Positions 8,047 through 16,469 of a stretch of 21,262 nt of DNA are shown here, piece after piece; position 1 is the stretch's first letter, and each line of letters opens with the position of its first letter. The notes under the pieces were generated by a model. That model saw only the letters and a list, made by a program, of their open reading frames with translations. It made no database searches and was not told the origin of the DNA. The DNA comes from Bacteroidales bacterium UBA3663. Its GTDB lineage: Bacteria > Bacteroidota > Bacteroidia > Bacteroidales > UBA3663. Position numbers and translations under genes: made by a program. Location of the stretch: NCBI GenBank assembly GCA_002373755.1, contig DFJU01000005.1:1-21262 (forward strand), given 5' to 3'.

Positions 8047-9147
8047 TCAGAAAGTTACATATTCATAACGGGTGCTGTCCCATCCGGCCACACTGACCGA
8101 ATAGCCAGAAACAGCGTCCGTCGAATGGAGCACGATGCTTCCCAACTCGGTTTCACCGTCTTCATCGGAATTGTTCGACCCTCCTTTATCGCCGGCCGAA
8201 CCGATCTCGATGACTATATCATTAATGCCATTCAGATATTGACCCCGAATCAAGTCGGTAATATCTATAGCACACCGATACTCTGTTATGTCGGGCATCT
8301 TGAACAAGAGGTTCAAAATCTGTCGCACACTGGGGGCTCCTGCTCGCGTGGCATCGAATGGCGTTGGCGAAAACTCTTCATCGAAGCCTTCAAACGGGCC
8401 AAATATGCCGATTGTGGCATTGATGGAACCAGGCAAATCTTCGAGAGGCGGGGCAACCATATCCCACAGTTCCGGATCAAGTTTCTGCTCCACCGGTTCC
8501 GGCAACGGTTCGCGGGTACACATCGTCACGCCATCGCACAAATTGGAGATTGAACCGCTCACCTCGACGCGCTCGTTGAGGCCGAAGACGTAAATTTTCA
8601 GCGTCATGCTCTTCACCACGTTGGTCGGTTTCAGCACGCCCATAAGGTTAAGGGCTCGCGTCTTGCTTCCTTTCACAACGGAATTCATCGAAGCCACGGC
8701 CAATCCATTCGGTGTAAGCACGGCCGATGTTGTGTCGGCCCGCGTAGCACTTGTGTAGCGCACATGCGTCTGCGTTGCTTCAGCATCCGTCTTGACACGC
8801 ACGCAGGCCGTCTCGTAGCTGCTCAGGTCGAATTCGTAGTTGGCAAATTCCGTTTCCGACTGGTTGAAGCAGATGAGCGAATAGTCTTGCTCGGGCAACT
8901 TGACCTGCACGTGGTCAACGGTGTTATAATGAAAGATGTAGTTTTTTGTGTCGGTCACCGCATCGCCCGTCGGATAAAAACAGAGCGTCAATCCGGTCGG
9001 CTTTTCATCCAATTCGCTCCAATCGACATCGAAATCCACAATCAGCTTGTCAACGACATCAAACTCATCCTCCGGCACGATGTGTCGGAAATTGCAGGAG
9101 GCCATCAGCACTGCACATGAAACAAGTATGAGGCTTTTCTTCATCAT
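8047..9147 (-). CDS. DUF5119-family lipoprotein of a fimbrial module
   Basis: A 366-aa lipoprotein with signal peptide MMKKSLILVSCAVLMASC and predicted lipidation at Cys18. The DUF5119 pattern is clear at the N-terminal half: VDFDVDWSELDEKPTGLTL, CFYPTGD, then KLPEQDYSLICFNQSE, where short beta strands alternate with acidic turns. The biochemical role of this family is not known. Its genes commonly lie beside fimbrillin-like and DUF3575 genes in Bacteroidota, which fits here: DUF3575 ends 83 bp upstream and fimbrillin begins 47 bp downstream. A role in anchoring or assembly of a surface structure is an inference. Two consecutive ATGs (9147 and 9144) could serve as start. Confidence 0.8.
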   Translation of the reverse strand: MMKKSLILVSCAVLMASCNFRHIVPEDEFDVVDKLIVDFDVDWSELDEKPTGLTLCFYPTGDAVTDTKNYIFHYNTVDHVQVKLPEQDYSLICFNQSETEFANYEFDLSSYETACVRVKTDAEATQTHVRYTSATRADTTSAVLTPNGLAVASMNSVVKGSKTRALNLMGVLKPTNVVKSMTLKIYVFGLNERVEVSGSISNLCDGVTMCTREPLPEPVEQKLDPELWDMVAPPLEDLPGSINATIGIFGPFEGFDEEFSPTPFDATRAGAPSVRQILNLLFKMPDITEYRCAIDITDLIRGQYLNGINDIVIEIGSAGDKGGSNNSDEDGETELGSIVLHSTDAVSGYSVSVAGWDSTRYEYVTF

Positions 9148-9230
9148 CTGGATTATCTGTTGTTGTCGTGTTGTCCTAATTCAAGGCACGAAAGAAGGGT
9201 CATTTTTTGTCCGATGCCGGACTGCCTGTA

Positions 9231-9947
9231 TCATCGCTTGTCCTGCCAACATTGGCTGAACAGCCAAACTACGCTGAGTTCGGCCTTTGTCGGGCCCACA
9301 TAGTTGTATTTGCCGGAATAGTGGTGAAGGAGGTATTTCTGGTCCTTGACGTGGTAGTGGTCATATTTCGTGTTCATATACCCGACGCCGAACGAGAGGT
9401 CAAGACGCCACCATTTGTCGAGGAAGGCGCTGTAGCCCAACACGGCACCGCCTGCTGCAAAATATTTGCCTTGGCTACCCTTGTTCTGTCGGGCGATGTC
9501 GTAAACGCCGCCCGCTGCGTGCAGTCCGACGAACGGCCCGCTGAGCACGCGGAGCCCCGTTGTCCACGGCCGCCAATAGTAGCGGCCTTCAATCGAACCT
9601 GCGAGCACCTGCGTAGTGCGTGAATTGTCCCACTTGTTCCACCACGGGAAAAAGACGTCGCACGTCACTGCCAAATGGTCGCCGACGCTCCGTTCAAGTC
9701 CCAGATTGACAAATGCAGAGGCATCGGCAATGAAGTTTGTACGAACACCCCAGCGAGTGTCATTCTCAGATCGGAAGAGATCTGGATTGGCTCTCACCAA
9801 ACTCTTCTTGTTCGTGCCTGGTGTCGCAACCGCGTCTTGGTTACGCTGCGTAGTTACAGCCGTACCCTCAGACACCGACTGGGCTGAAAGAGACATCGAA
9901 AAAGACAGGATTAAGGTTGTTATTAGGGTGCAGTGTTTCAGTTTCAT
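9231..9947 (-). CDS. DUF3575-family outer-membrane beta-barrel-like protein
   Basis: A 238-aa protein with a Sec signal peptide (MKLKHCTLITTLILSFSMSLSA, cut before QS). From about residue 66 it shows the DUF3575 signature: RWGVRTNFIADASAFVNLGLE, then VFFPWWNKWDN and GRYYWRPW, followed by alternating aromatic strands that suggest a small eight- or ten-stranded outer-membrane barrel. Function is unknown. DUF3575 genes often open Bacteroidota fimbrial clusters, and this one is first of three same-strand genes. A TAATTTTG promoter element ends only 5 nt before the ATG, so the message may have almost no leader. A downstream start would remove the signal peptide and is unlikely. Confidence 0.8.
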   Translation of the reverse strand: MKLKHCTLITTLILSFSMSLSAQSVSEGTAVTTQRNQDAVATPGTNKKSLVRANPDLFRSENDTRWGVRTNFIADASAFVNLGLERSVGDHLAVTCDVFFPWWNKWDNSRTTQVLAGSIEGRYYWRPWTTGLRVLSGPFVGLHAAGGVYDIARQNKGSQGKYFAAGGAVLGYSAFLDKWWRLDLSFGVGYMNTKYDHYHVKDQKYLLHHYSGKYNYVGPTKAELSVVWLFSQCWQDKR

Positions 9948-9952
9948 CGCTG

Positions 9953-9986
9953 CAAAATTAAGAATAAAACGATTATATTGCCCAAA
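9953..9986 (-). promoter_or_regulatory. Candidate Bacteroidetes-type promoter for the fimbrial module
   Basis: Read on the - strand, TTTG (9986-9983) is followed after 22 nt by TAATTTTG (9960-9953), an exact match to TAnnTTTG. The spacing is slightly longer than the usual 19-21 nt. Just upstream, an AT-only stem (ATTAAA/TTTAAT, 9991-10007) followed by seven Ts may weakly terminate the preceding trmO transcript. Confidence 0.5.
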
Positions 9987-10022
9987 AAAAATTAAAAAAA
10001 ATTTAATGTAGGTATAAAAAAT

Positions 10023-10685
10023 TCAAGGAATGACTTTTAGTTTGCCGTCATTTGCAAAAAAATGTAAATTCACGCCAGCGAATGTCATGCCGTACAACCG
10101 GCCGCTGTCTTGGTGATAGTGCGGACGCGGATCTTGCGCCAAAACCTGACGAAGGGCATCGAGCTTGTCGTCCGGGAACTGCTTCGCAATGGCCTCGTCG
10201 AACTCGACTTCAAGCTCCGGGGCATTGCGTGTCTGCTCTGAAAAACCGCCGCGCGCCTCTATATGGCAGTCTGCCACTGGCACATACGGCTTGATGTCGA
10301 AAATCGGTGTCCCGTTCTTCAAGTCGGCACCCTTAACGTAGATGACAGGTCCGTCGGCCGTATGTAAATCGATGCCTGCAATCTCGACGCACGACAGGCC
10401 TATCGGATTTGGCCGGAACGGCGACCGCGTGGCAAAGACTCCCATACGCACATTGCCGCCCAACCTCGGGGGACGTACCGTCGGGCTCCATTGTGGCCGA
10501 TGCGCCTCGCTGAAATCCCAGATGAGCCAAATGTGGCTGAAACCTTCAAGACCGCGCAGAGCTTCTGCTACGCGATATTCCGGTTCGAAAATGATGCGTC
10601 CCTCCAAGGCCGGAGCAAGTCCACTTTGACGCGGTATGCCGAACTTGTCGTCGAAGTCGGTAACAATGTGTGCAATTTGCTTCAT
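10023..10685 (-). CDS. trmO: tRNA N6-threonylcarbamoyladenosine methyltransferase TrmO (TsaA/YaeB)
   Basis: TrmO methylates N6 of threonylcarbamoyladenosine (t6A37) in certain tRNAs using S-adenosylmethionine. At 220 aa it is near the usual length. Diagnostic motifs are FGIPRQSGLAP (15-25), GFSHIWLIWDF in the first half, GVFATRSPFRPNPIGLS, LKNGTPIFDIKPYVP, and the C-terminal DPRPHYHQDSGRLYGM, together spanning the N-terminal barrel and the C-terminal domain. It starts 26 bp after the stop of the upstream TPR gene and is probably cotranscribed with it; no functional link between the two is apparent. The start at 10685 gives MKQIAHI, a typical N-terminus. Confidence 0.93.
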   Translation of the reverse strand: MKQIAHIVTDFDDKFGIPRQSGLAPALEGRIIFEPEYRVAEALRGLEGFSHIWLIWDFSEAHRPQWSPTVRPPRLGGNVRMGVFATRSPFRPNPIGLSCVEIAGIDLHTADGPVIYVKGADLKNGTPIFDIKPYVPVADCHIEARGGFSEQTRNAPELEVEFDEAIAKQFPDDKLDALRQVLAQDPRPHYHQDSGRLYGMTFAGVNLHFFANDGKLKVIP

Positions 10686-10711
10686 AGAATTAAGATTTTT
10701 CAGCTAAGTAT

Positions 10712-12079
10712 TTATAGCGGACTCATTCCGTAGGCCTTGCTTACCTCGTTGTAGCGGCGGATGAGCTGTCGCGGATTTCTGCATTTCGGGTTCTGGAACC
10801 GCTTGTAGAGGATGGTTCGGATGGCAGTGGCAATGCTGCTGTCCTTCCGCTCGGTGTCGTTGGCAAAAGCCTTGTTGTAGTACGGCAAAGCGACTTCGTA
10901 CATCGGGACGACGGTATCGTAGATGGCATCGAACTGGCGTGCCTCGACCATTGACTCTTCAACCACAAGCGCGCGGTTGTAGTAGATGCGGCCCATCGAC
11001 GAATAGCTGACGACGAGTGTGGTGTCGATCGAAATGGCCTGCATGAACGACGCGATTGCACCGTCCAGATCGCCCGCCTCGTCCTGCAACTGGCCTTTCA
11101 GCTCAAGCGTCTTGGCATTGCCCGGATTGAATTCGATGACCTTGTCGATGAACGCCAATGCCTGCTTGTGGTCGTTGCGTGCGAGCGCCAGATTGAGCAG
11201 ATTCTCGGCATACCATGGCTCGTTGGGCAACAGGTTCGCACCGTCGCGCAATGCCCGTTCGTAGCCAGCCGTATCTTTCAGAATCAGATATTCCTTGCAC
11301 AGCTGCTGGCGGATTCGGTTGGGTTCGATGCCACTGTATTTTGCAGCCTCCAACTCCTTGATTGCCAGTGCATGGTCCTGCATCTGGACGGCCGACACCG
11401 CACAGGAATAGAGCAACCGCTGACGGATTGAATCGGAACGGAACTTGGCGAAATCGGCCTTCACGGCAGGTTCGTTGCGCGCGTAGTCGAGCAGGATTTC
11501 GCTGTCCATAGCCTCAAGCGCCATCGTGAAATAATCGTGAGCCGATTTCCAGTCCTTCTGTTTCGCGTAGTAGCCAGCCGTCGCACGGAATCCCTGCGTG
11601 CATCGATAAAGTTCGTAGGCATTGCTCTGCATCTGACGGTATGCCTTGGCATTCGGTACACTCACGGCCTTGCCCACCGACGGGTGACGATACATCCGAT
11701 AGGCATCGCAATAGTACTTGAATCCGGCTGCCGTCGAGGCATAAATCACCTTCTCGTCCATATTGCCGCCCGTCGCAGGCTTGTTGCGCTCAACGCGGAA
11801 ACATTGGAATTCGGTATTGGCTGCCTGCAACGTCACGTCGGCATTGTCTTTTCCATACGGGTTTTTGAAGGCGCTTTCGATGTGCTTGCGCGCACTGGTG
11901 AAATTCGGACTCGACTTGTCGTTGGTGTAAAGACGCGCCTCCCGCATATCGCGCTTCAACGAGTCGCGCAAAGCCTTCTGCTCCTTTGGAGTCAATTTCG
12001 CGGTCGATGTCTGCGCCACAGCAACCGATGCTGCAACTGAAAGACTGACGGAGAAAAATAGGGTCAAAATTTTGTTCAT
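10712..12079 (-). CDS. Secreted tetratricopeptide-repeat protein (paralogue B)
   Basis: A 455-aa exported protein (signal peptide MNKILTLFFSVSLSVAASVAVA) composed mainly of helical repeats; recognisable TPR units lie around residues 285-370. No catalytic motif is seen, so a scaffold or assembly role in the periplasm is the most that can be inferred. It is clearly paralogous to the gene just upstream: both have LP(N/S)EPWY at about 284-290, a two-TPR block, MGR(I/Y)YYNRA at about 361-370, and ALPYY(N/E)xAF followed by ERKD near the C-terminus, and both are exactly 455 aa. The frame extends to 12184, but that part reads back through the terminator hairpin at 12151-12195, so the ATG at 12079 is chosen. 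trmO follows after 26 bp. Confidence 0.85.
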   Translation of the reverse strand: MNKILTLFFSVSLSVAASVAVAQTSTAKLTPKEQKALRDSLKRDMREARLYTNDKSSPNFTSARKHIESAFKNPYGKDNADVTLQAANTEFQCFRVERNKPATGGNMDEKVIYASTAAGFKYYCDAYRMYRHPSVGKAVSVPNAKAYRQMQSNAYELYRCTQGFRATAGYYAKQKDWKSAHDYFTMALEAMDSEILLDYARNEPAVKADFAKFRSDSIRQRLLYSCAVSAVQMQDHALAIKELEAAKYSGIEPNRIRQQLCKEYLILKDTAGYERALRDGANLLPNEPWYAENLLNLALARNDHKQALAFIDKVIEFNPGNAKTLELKGQLQDEAGDLDGAIASFMQAISIDTTLVVSYSSMGRIYYNRALVVEESMVEARQFDAIYDTVVPMYEVALPYYNKAFANDTERKDSSIATAIRTILYKRFQNPKCRNPRQLIRRYNEVSKAYGMSPL

Positions 12080-12114
12080 AATCTTTTTTCTGTGCGCTAC
12101 GCGATTTTTCTGTC

Positions 12115-12135
12115 CGATGCAACTCCACAGCATCG
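12115..12135. repeat. Small hairpin in the leader of TPR paralogue B
   Basis: CGATGC, nine bases, GCATCG: a perfect 6-bp inverted repeat between the upstream terminator and the ATG at 12079. It has no T-run and is not a terminator. No exact TAnnTTTG promoter was found in this 163-bp gap, so where transcription of paralogue B begins is open. Confidence 0.35.
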
Positions 12136-12143
12136 TAAAATAC

Positions 12144-12195
12144 AAAAAAAGAAAGCACAGCCGCACAGCATCTAAACCGTGCATCCTGTGCTTTC
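12144..12195 (-). terminator. Strong intrinsic terminator after TPR paralogue A
   Basis: On the - strand, GAAAGCACAG (12195-12186) and CTGTGCTTTC (12160-12151) form a perfect 10-bp stem. The 25-nt loop holds a further GCAC/GTGC pairing, and seven Ts follow (12150-12144). It begins 47 bp after the stop of the upstream TPR gene, so the two TPR paralogues are probably transcribed separately. Confidence 0.92.
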
Positions 12196-12242
12196 CATTT
12201 ATTTATGAAAGAGTTCTCCAATCCGGAGAATCGTCATCCGAA

Positions 12243-13610
12243 TTACTGCTCAAGTTCGTATGCAGCGCAAACTTCCTGACGCTTGGCAGTCAACTCCTTG
12301 CCTTCGGCCGATGTCTTGCCGACCTTGGCGATGCGACGGCCATAAAGCTGACGCAATGCGATGCCGATGCCCTTGTCCTTGCGCTCTGAATCGAACGAGA
12401 ATGCAGCCTCATAGTATGGCAAAGCCTTTTCGTACATGACGGTTGCCTGACGGTCGCCCTCTTCAAACTTCTTCTTGTTGTAGTACTCGTCTTCGATGTT
12501 CTGGGCGCGGTTGTAGTAATAGCGTCCCATAGCCGAATTGACGGTAGCCGACGACGGATCGAGCGCAAGAGCCTTCTCGTAGAATGTCAAAGCCTCTTCA
12601 ATCTTCTCCTGCTGCTCGAGCAACAGACCCTTGGTGCGGATCAGATCGGCATTGTTCGGATCAGATGCAATAGCCTTGTCGAGGAACTCGCTGGCAGCGT
12701 TCAGGTCGTTGCGGCCGATGTAGAGGTTGATCAGGTTGGTGATGTACCAAGGCTCGCTTGGCAGACGCTTCACGCCCTCCTTCAAAGTGGCTTCAAACTT
12801 GACTGTGTCATCCAATGCGTAGTAGTCGAGAGCCAAAGCCTGCAAAACCTGATTAGTTGTGGTCTCGTCGGTCACACGATCCTTCAGGAAGATGAGCTCC
12901 TTGATGGCTTCAGTGGTGTCGTTCAACATATACTGAGCAACAGAGAAGCAGTTGAGGCTCAAGTTGTTGATGGTCGAATCGGCCGCATACTGGGCGATGA
13001 TGGTAGTCTCTGAAATCGGATTTGAACGCTGGCTTGCGATGACCGGAATGTTGAACGCGGTCTTGGCGGTGCGGAATGCTGCCAGACACTTGTCATACTC
13101 CTTGGTCTGATAGAACACGTTGCCAATCATTGCAAGGCCCGAAGTCTGCGAATAGATGTCGAGCGCACCCTTCTGTGCTGGAGCAGTGAACTTGTTGAGC
13201 TTCTTGTCGTTCAACGACAAATCGTATGCCTTGCTGAAATAATTGAAACCTGCCTGTGCAGCAGCAGCATAACCAGGATAGTCGGATGCCTGAGCAGCCT
13301 CCTGGAAAGCGACAGTTTCAACCTGACCGGCCAACAGATAGAACTCGGCATTATCTTTCGACAAAGACATTGCCTCGGCCTTCTTGATAGCATCGAGTGC
13401 AACCGGCACGTTCGGTTTTACGCCCGTGGCCGGATCCGACTGCGAATTCTTCTTGGCGACCTTCATGTAGCCGGCAAATTCCTTTTTAAGAGCCTTCTGT
13501 GCAGCGGCCTCGGCCTTAAGCTGCTCTTTGGTCTTCTCCTGCGCATTGGCAGTGATACAGCCCGCACCCAACAAGGCGAGTGCAATGGCAGAAAGAACAA
13601 TCTTTTTCAT
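12243..13610 (-). CDS. Exported tetratricopeptide-repeat protein (paralogue A), downstream of gyrA
   Basis: A 455-aa protein with an N-terminal export signal, MKKIVLSAIALALLGAGC followed by ITANAQ. It could be cut after ANA by signal peptidase I or lipidated at Cys18 (LGAGC); the sequence does not settle this. An alanine/lysine-rich helical stretch (25-55) follows, then TPR-like helices, clearest at about 288-370 (AASEFLDKAIASDPNNADL, EEALTFYEKALALDPSS). No enzyme motif is present. It is a paralogue of the next gene downstream, with conserved positions from LPSEPWY (283-289) to the ERKD motif. It begins 39 bp after the gyrA stop with no good promoter in between, so readthrough from gyrA is likely; a strong terminator ends it. 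Confidence 0.85.
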   Translation of the reverse strand: MKKIVLSAIALALLGAGCITANAQEKTKEQLKAEAAAQKALKKEFAGYMKVAKKNSQSDPATGVKPNVPVALDAIKKAEAMSLSKDNAEFYLLAGQVETVAFQEAAQASDYPGYAAAAQAGFNYFSKAYDLSLNDKKLNKFTAPAQKGALDIYSQTSGLAMIGNVFYQTKEYDKCLAAFRTAKTAFNIPVIASQRSNPISETTIIAQYAADSTINNLSLNCFSVAQYMLNDTTEAIKELIFLKDRVTDETTTNQVLQALALDYYALDDTVKFEATLKEGVKRLPSEPWYITNLINLYIGRNDLNAASEFLDKAIASDPNNADLIRTKGLLLEQQEKIEEALTFYEKALALDPSSATVNSAMGRYYYNRAQNIEDEYYNKKKFEEGDRQATVMYEKALPYYEAAFSFDSERKDKGIGIALRQLYGRRIAKVGKTSAEGKELTAKRQEVCAAYELEQ

Positions 13611-13649
13611 AGTGATTTTTTGATGGATTAGTATATTTTACATAGCAAA

Positions 13650-16394
13650 TTACTCATTCGACTGCTCGCCGGCCTCAAGGTTTACGCCTTCGTCCGATGG
13701 CAGAGTGTCCTCGGCGGCTTCGACGTTGTCCTCCTCCTGCTCGCTGATTACGCGGCAGACGCTGGCGATGACATCGTTCTTCTTGGCCAAATCGATGAGT
13801 TTGACGCCCTGTGCGGCACGACCCATGATGCGCAGACCCTGACCCGTCTCCGGATCGTACTGGCAGTGCATACGGATGGCGATGCCCGACTTGTTGATAA
13901 TCATGATGTCGTCTTCGTCATTGACCTTCTTCAGTGCGATTACAGGGCCGGTCTTTTCGTTGATATTCAACGTCTTTACGCCCTTGCCGCCACGACGTGT
14001 GATGCGATATCCGGTGATGTAGCTACGCTTGCCGTAGCCGTTTTCGCTGACAACCAGAATCGAGTTGTTAAGCGGGTTGTCCATGTCGTTCTCGACAACT
14101 TCATCGGCCTCAGATGCGGTTTCGTCGGCAGTCTCTTCCGGCATGTCGAACAGGTTGTCCAACGTGATTTCGGTCTCCTGTTCATTGTCGTTGTCGCTGT
14201 CGTTCTCTTCGCCGACTGTGACACCAGGATAAGGCAGTGCGACCATGCCGATAATCTTGTCGAGGCCATCGTCGTCCAGGCGCATACCACGCACACCAGT
14301 TGCTACGCGGCCCATCGTGCGAATGTTCGTTTCGGGGAAAGTGATTGCACGGCCGTTGCGATTGGCCAAGACGATGTGCTGCTTGCCATCGGTCATCACT
14401 ACGCGGACAACGCGGTCGCCCTCCTGCAAATTGATGGCGTTGATGCCGTTTGCACGCGGATGGCTGTAGGCGGCAAGCTTCGTCTTCTTGACAAGACCCC
14501 GCTCGGTGACGAACACAAGGTAGTGGTTTTCGTTGAAGTCTGCATCGGCAAACGACTCGACCTTCAGGAATGCCGTCACCTTGTTCGTTTCGCTCGTGTT
14601 GAGCATGTTCTGGATGGCACGACCCTTCTGGTTCTTGGCAAATTCTGGAATCTCGTACACCTTCATCCAGAATGCCTGACCCTGCTCGGTGAAGAACATG
14701 AGCCAGTTGTGGTTCTTGGCAGCATACATATATTCGATGAAGTCGCTGTCGCGTGTGCCTGCGCCCTTCGAGCCGACACCGCCGCGGGCCTGCGCCTTGA
14801 AGTCGGACAACTTCGTGCGCTTGATGTAGCCCATGTGGCTGATTGTGATGACGACATCATCGTTCGGAATGAAGTCCTCGGCATTGAGCTGGGCGCCGCT
14901 GAAGTCGATCTCGGTGCGGCGCTCGTCGCCATACTTCTCCTTGATTTCAATCAGCTCGTCCTTGACGACCTTCATGCAGAGAGCATCGTCGGCCAAAATC
15001 TGCTTATAGTAGTCGATGAGTTTCATCAGGTCTTCGTACTGCTGCTTCAACTCCTCGATGCGGAGGCCGGTCAATTGGCCAAGACGCATATCGACGATGG
15101 CCTTCGACTGAAGTTCGTCGATGTTGAAACGCTGTTCGAGAGCGGCCTGGGCATCGGCTGGAGTGCGGCTGGCGCGAATGATACGGACCACCTCATCGAC
15201 ATTGTCACAGGCGATGATCAAACCTTCCAGGATGTGGGCCTTCTTCTCGGCCTCGGCCAAATCGAACTTCGTGCGACGGATGACAACATTGTGGCGGTGA
15301 TCGACGAAGTAGCGGACCAAATCCTTCAAGTTCAGCAACTTCGGCATACCGAGTGCGTTTGGAGCCTCCGGAATCGGCACAAGGGCGATGTTGTTGACGC
15401 TGAAGTTGCTCTGCAACTCGGTCATCTTGTAGAGCTTGTTCAAGATGACATTGGCATTTACATCACGCTTCAACTCGATGACGATGCGCATGCCCTGACG
15501 GTCGGACTCGTCATTGACATTGGCTATACCCTCGATCTTCTTTTCATCGGCCAATGTTGCGATGTGCTTGATCAGCTCGGCCTTGTTGACGCCGTAAGGA
15601 ATTTCGGTGACAATGATGTTGCAGTGCTGGCCCTCCTCTTCGATTTCAGCCTTGGCACGCACCACGATGCGGCCGCGACCGGTCTCGTAGGCTTCCTTGA
15701 CGCCATCGTAGCCGTAAATAATGCCGCCGGTCGGGAAATCAGGAGCCTTGACGTACTGCATCAGACCCTCGACAGTGATTTCCGGATTATCGATGTAGGC
15801 GCAGATGCCGTCGATACATTCAGTCAAATTGTGCGTCGGCATATTGGTCGCCATACCTACGGCGATGCCGTTCGCGCCATTCACCAGCAAAGTCGGGATT
15901 CGCGTAGGAAGCACTTTCGGCTCCTTCAATGTGGCATCGAAGTTGTCCATCATATCGACGGTGTCCTTCTCGATGTCGCGCAGCATCTCTTCCGAAATCT
16001 TGCTCAGACGCGCCTCGGTGTATCGCATTGCAGCCGGGCTATCGCCATCGACCGAACCAAAGTTACCCTGGCCATCGACCTGAAGGTAGCGCAAGTTCCA
16101 TGGCTGTGCCATACGGGCCAATGCGCCATAGACCGAGCTGTCGCCGTGTGGGTGATACTTACCGAGCACCTCGCCCACGATACGGGCGCACTTCTTGGTC
16201 GGCTTATCGTAAGTATTGCCAATCTGGTCCATACCGTAGAGCACACGGCGATGCACGGGCTTGAAGCCATCGCGCACATCAGGCAAGGCGCGGGCCACGA
16301 TGACGGACATTGAATAGTCGATGTAGGACTTTCGCATTTCCTGCTCAATGTTCACATTGATGATGCGATCACTGTTCTGAATGTTCTCTTCCAT
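13650..16394 (-). CDS. gyrA: DNA gyrase subunit A
   Basis: GyrA is the DNA-cleaving subunit of gyrase (A2B2), which introduces negative supercoils with ATP hydrolysed by GyrB. The protein is 914 aa. Landmarks are SYIDYSMSVIVARALPDVRDG (23-43), the quinolone-binding region HPHGDSSVYGALARMAQ (81-97), and the catalytic tyrosine Y125 in AAMRYTEARL. A C-terminal beta-pinwheel contains the GyrA box ITRRGGKG (798-805), where the canonical first Gln is Thr; the box distinguishes it from ParC. The serine at the main resistance position (S86, E. coli S83) is intact; the E. coli D87 position is Gly90, which may be normal for the group. The pinwheel is interrupted by a very acidic stretch (about 729-775), and the C-terminal 30 residues are also acidic. 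It has its own promoter; GyrB is not in the window. Confidence 0.97.
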   Translation of the reverse strand: MEENIQNSDRIINVNIEQEMRKSYIDYSMSVIVARALPDVRDGFKPVHRRVLYGMDQIGNTYDKPTKKCARIVGEVLGKYHPHGDSSVYGALARMAQPWNLRYLQVDGQGNFGSVDGDSPAAMRYTEARLSKISEEMLRDIEKDTVDMMDNFDATLKEPKVLPTRIPTLLVNGANGIAVGMATNMPTHNLTECIDGICAYIDNPEITVEGLMQYVKAPDFPTGGIIYGYDGVKEAYETGRGRIVVRAKAEIEEEGQHCNIIVTEIPYGVNKAELIKHIATLADEKKIEGIANVNDESDRQGMRIVIELKRDVNANVILNKLYKMTELQSNFSVNNIALVPIPEAPNALGMPKLLNLKDLVRYFVDHRHNVVIRRTKFDLAEAEKKAHILEGLIIACDNVDEVVRIIRASRTPADAQAALEQRFNIDELQSKAIVDMRLGQLTGLRIEELKQQYEDLMKLIDYYKQILADDALCMKVVKDELIEIKEKYGDERRTEIDFSGAQLNAEDFIPNDDVVITISHMGYIKRTKLSDFKAQARGGVGSKGAGTRDSDFIEYMYAAKNHNWLMFFTEQGQAFWMKVYEIPEFAKNQKGRAIQNMLNTSETNKVTAFLKVESFADADFNENHYLVFVTERGLVKKTKLAAYSHPRANGINAINLQEGDRVVRVVMTDGKQHIVLANRNGRAITFPETNIRTMGRVATGVRGMRLDDDGLDKIIGMVALPYPGVTVGEENDSDNDNEQETEITLDNLFDMPEETADETASEADEVVENDMDNPLNNSILVVSENGYGKRSYITGYRITRRGGKGVKTLNINEKTGPVIALKKVNDEDDIMIINKSGIAIRMHCQYDPETGQGLRIMGRAAQGVKLIDLAKKNDVIASVCRVISEQEEDNVEAAEDTLPSDEGVNLEAGEQSNE

Positions 16395-16437
16395 TATTGA
16401 GATTTAGGAGTTTTTTTTGATTCTTTTTAAATGCGCG

Positions 16438-16469
16438 CAAATTTACACTTTTTTCACAGATTGGCCAAA
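16438..16469 (-). promoter_or_regulatory. gyrA promoter, Bacteroidetes type
   Basis: On the - strand, TTTG (16469-16466), a 20-nt spacer and TAAATTTG (16445-16438) match the TTTG/TAnnTTTG consensus exactly. The predicted leader is roughly 40 nt. The upstream element overlaps a TTGGCCAA (16461-16468), a member of the iterated motif of this window, and also the T-run of the preceding terminator. Confidence 0.75.

Noticed and set aside
12080..12184. N-terminal extension of TPR paralogue B up to 12184
   Set aside because: The extra 35 residues are read through the terminator hairpin of the upstream gene and would hide a good signal peptide beginning at the ATG at 12079.
13866..16313. An 815-codon open frame on the + strand, antisense to gyrA
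   Set aside because: The opposite strand is unmistakable GyrA with all its motifs. The antisense frame stays open because of codon usage, and its translation has no recognisable domain.
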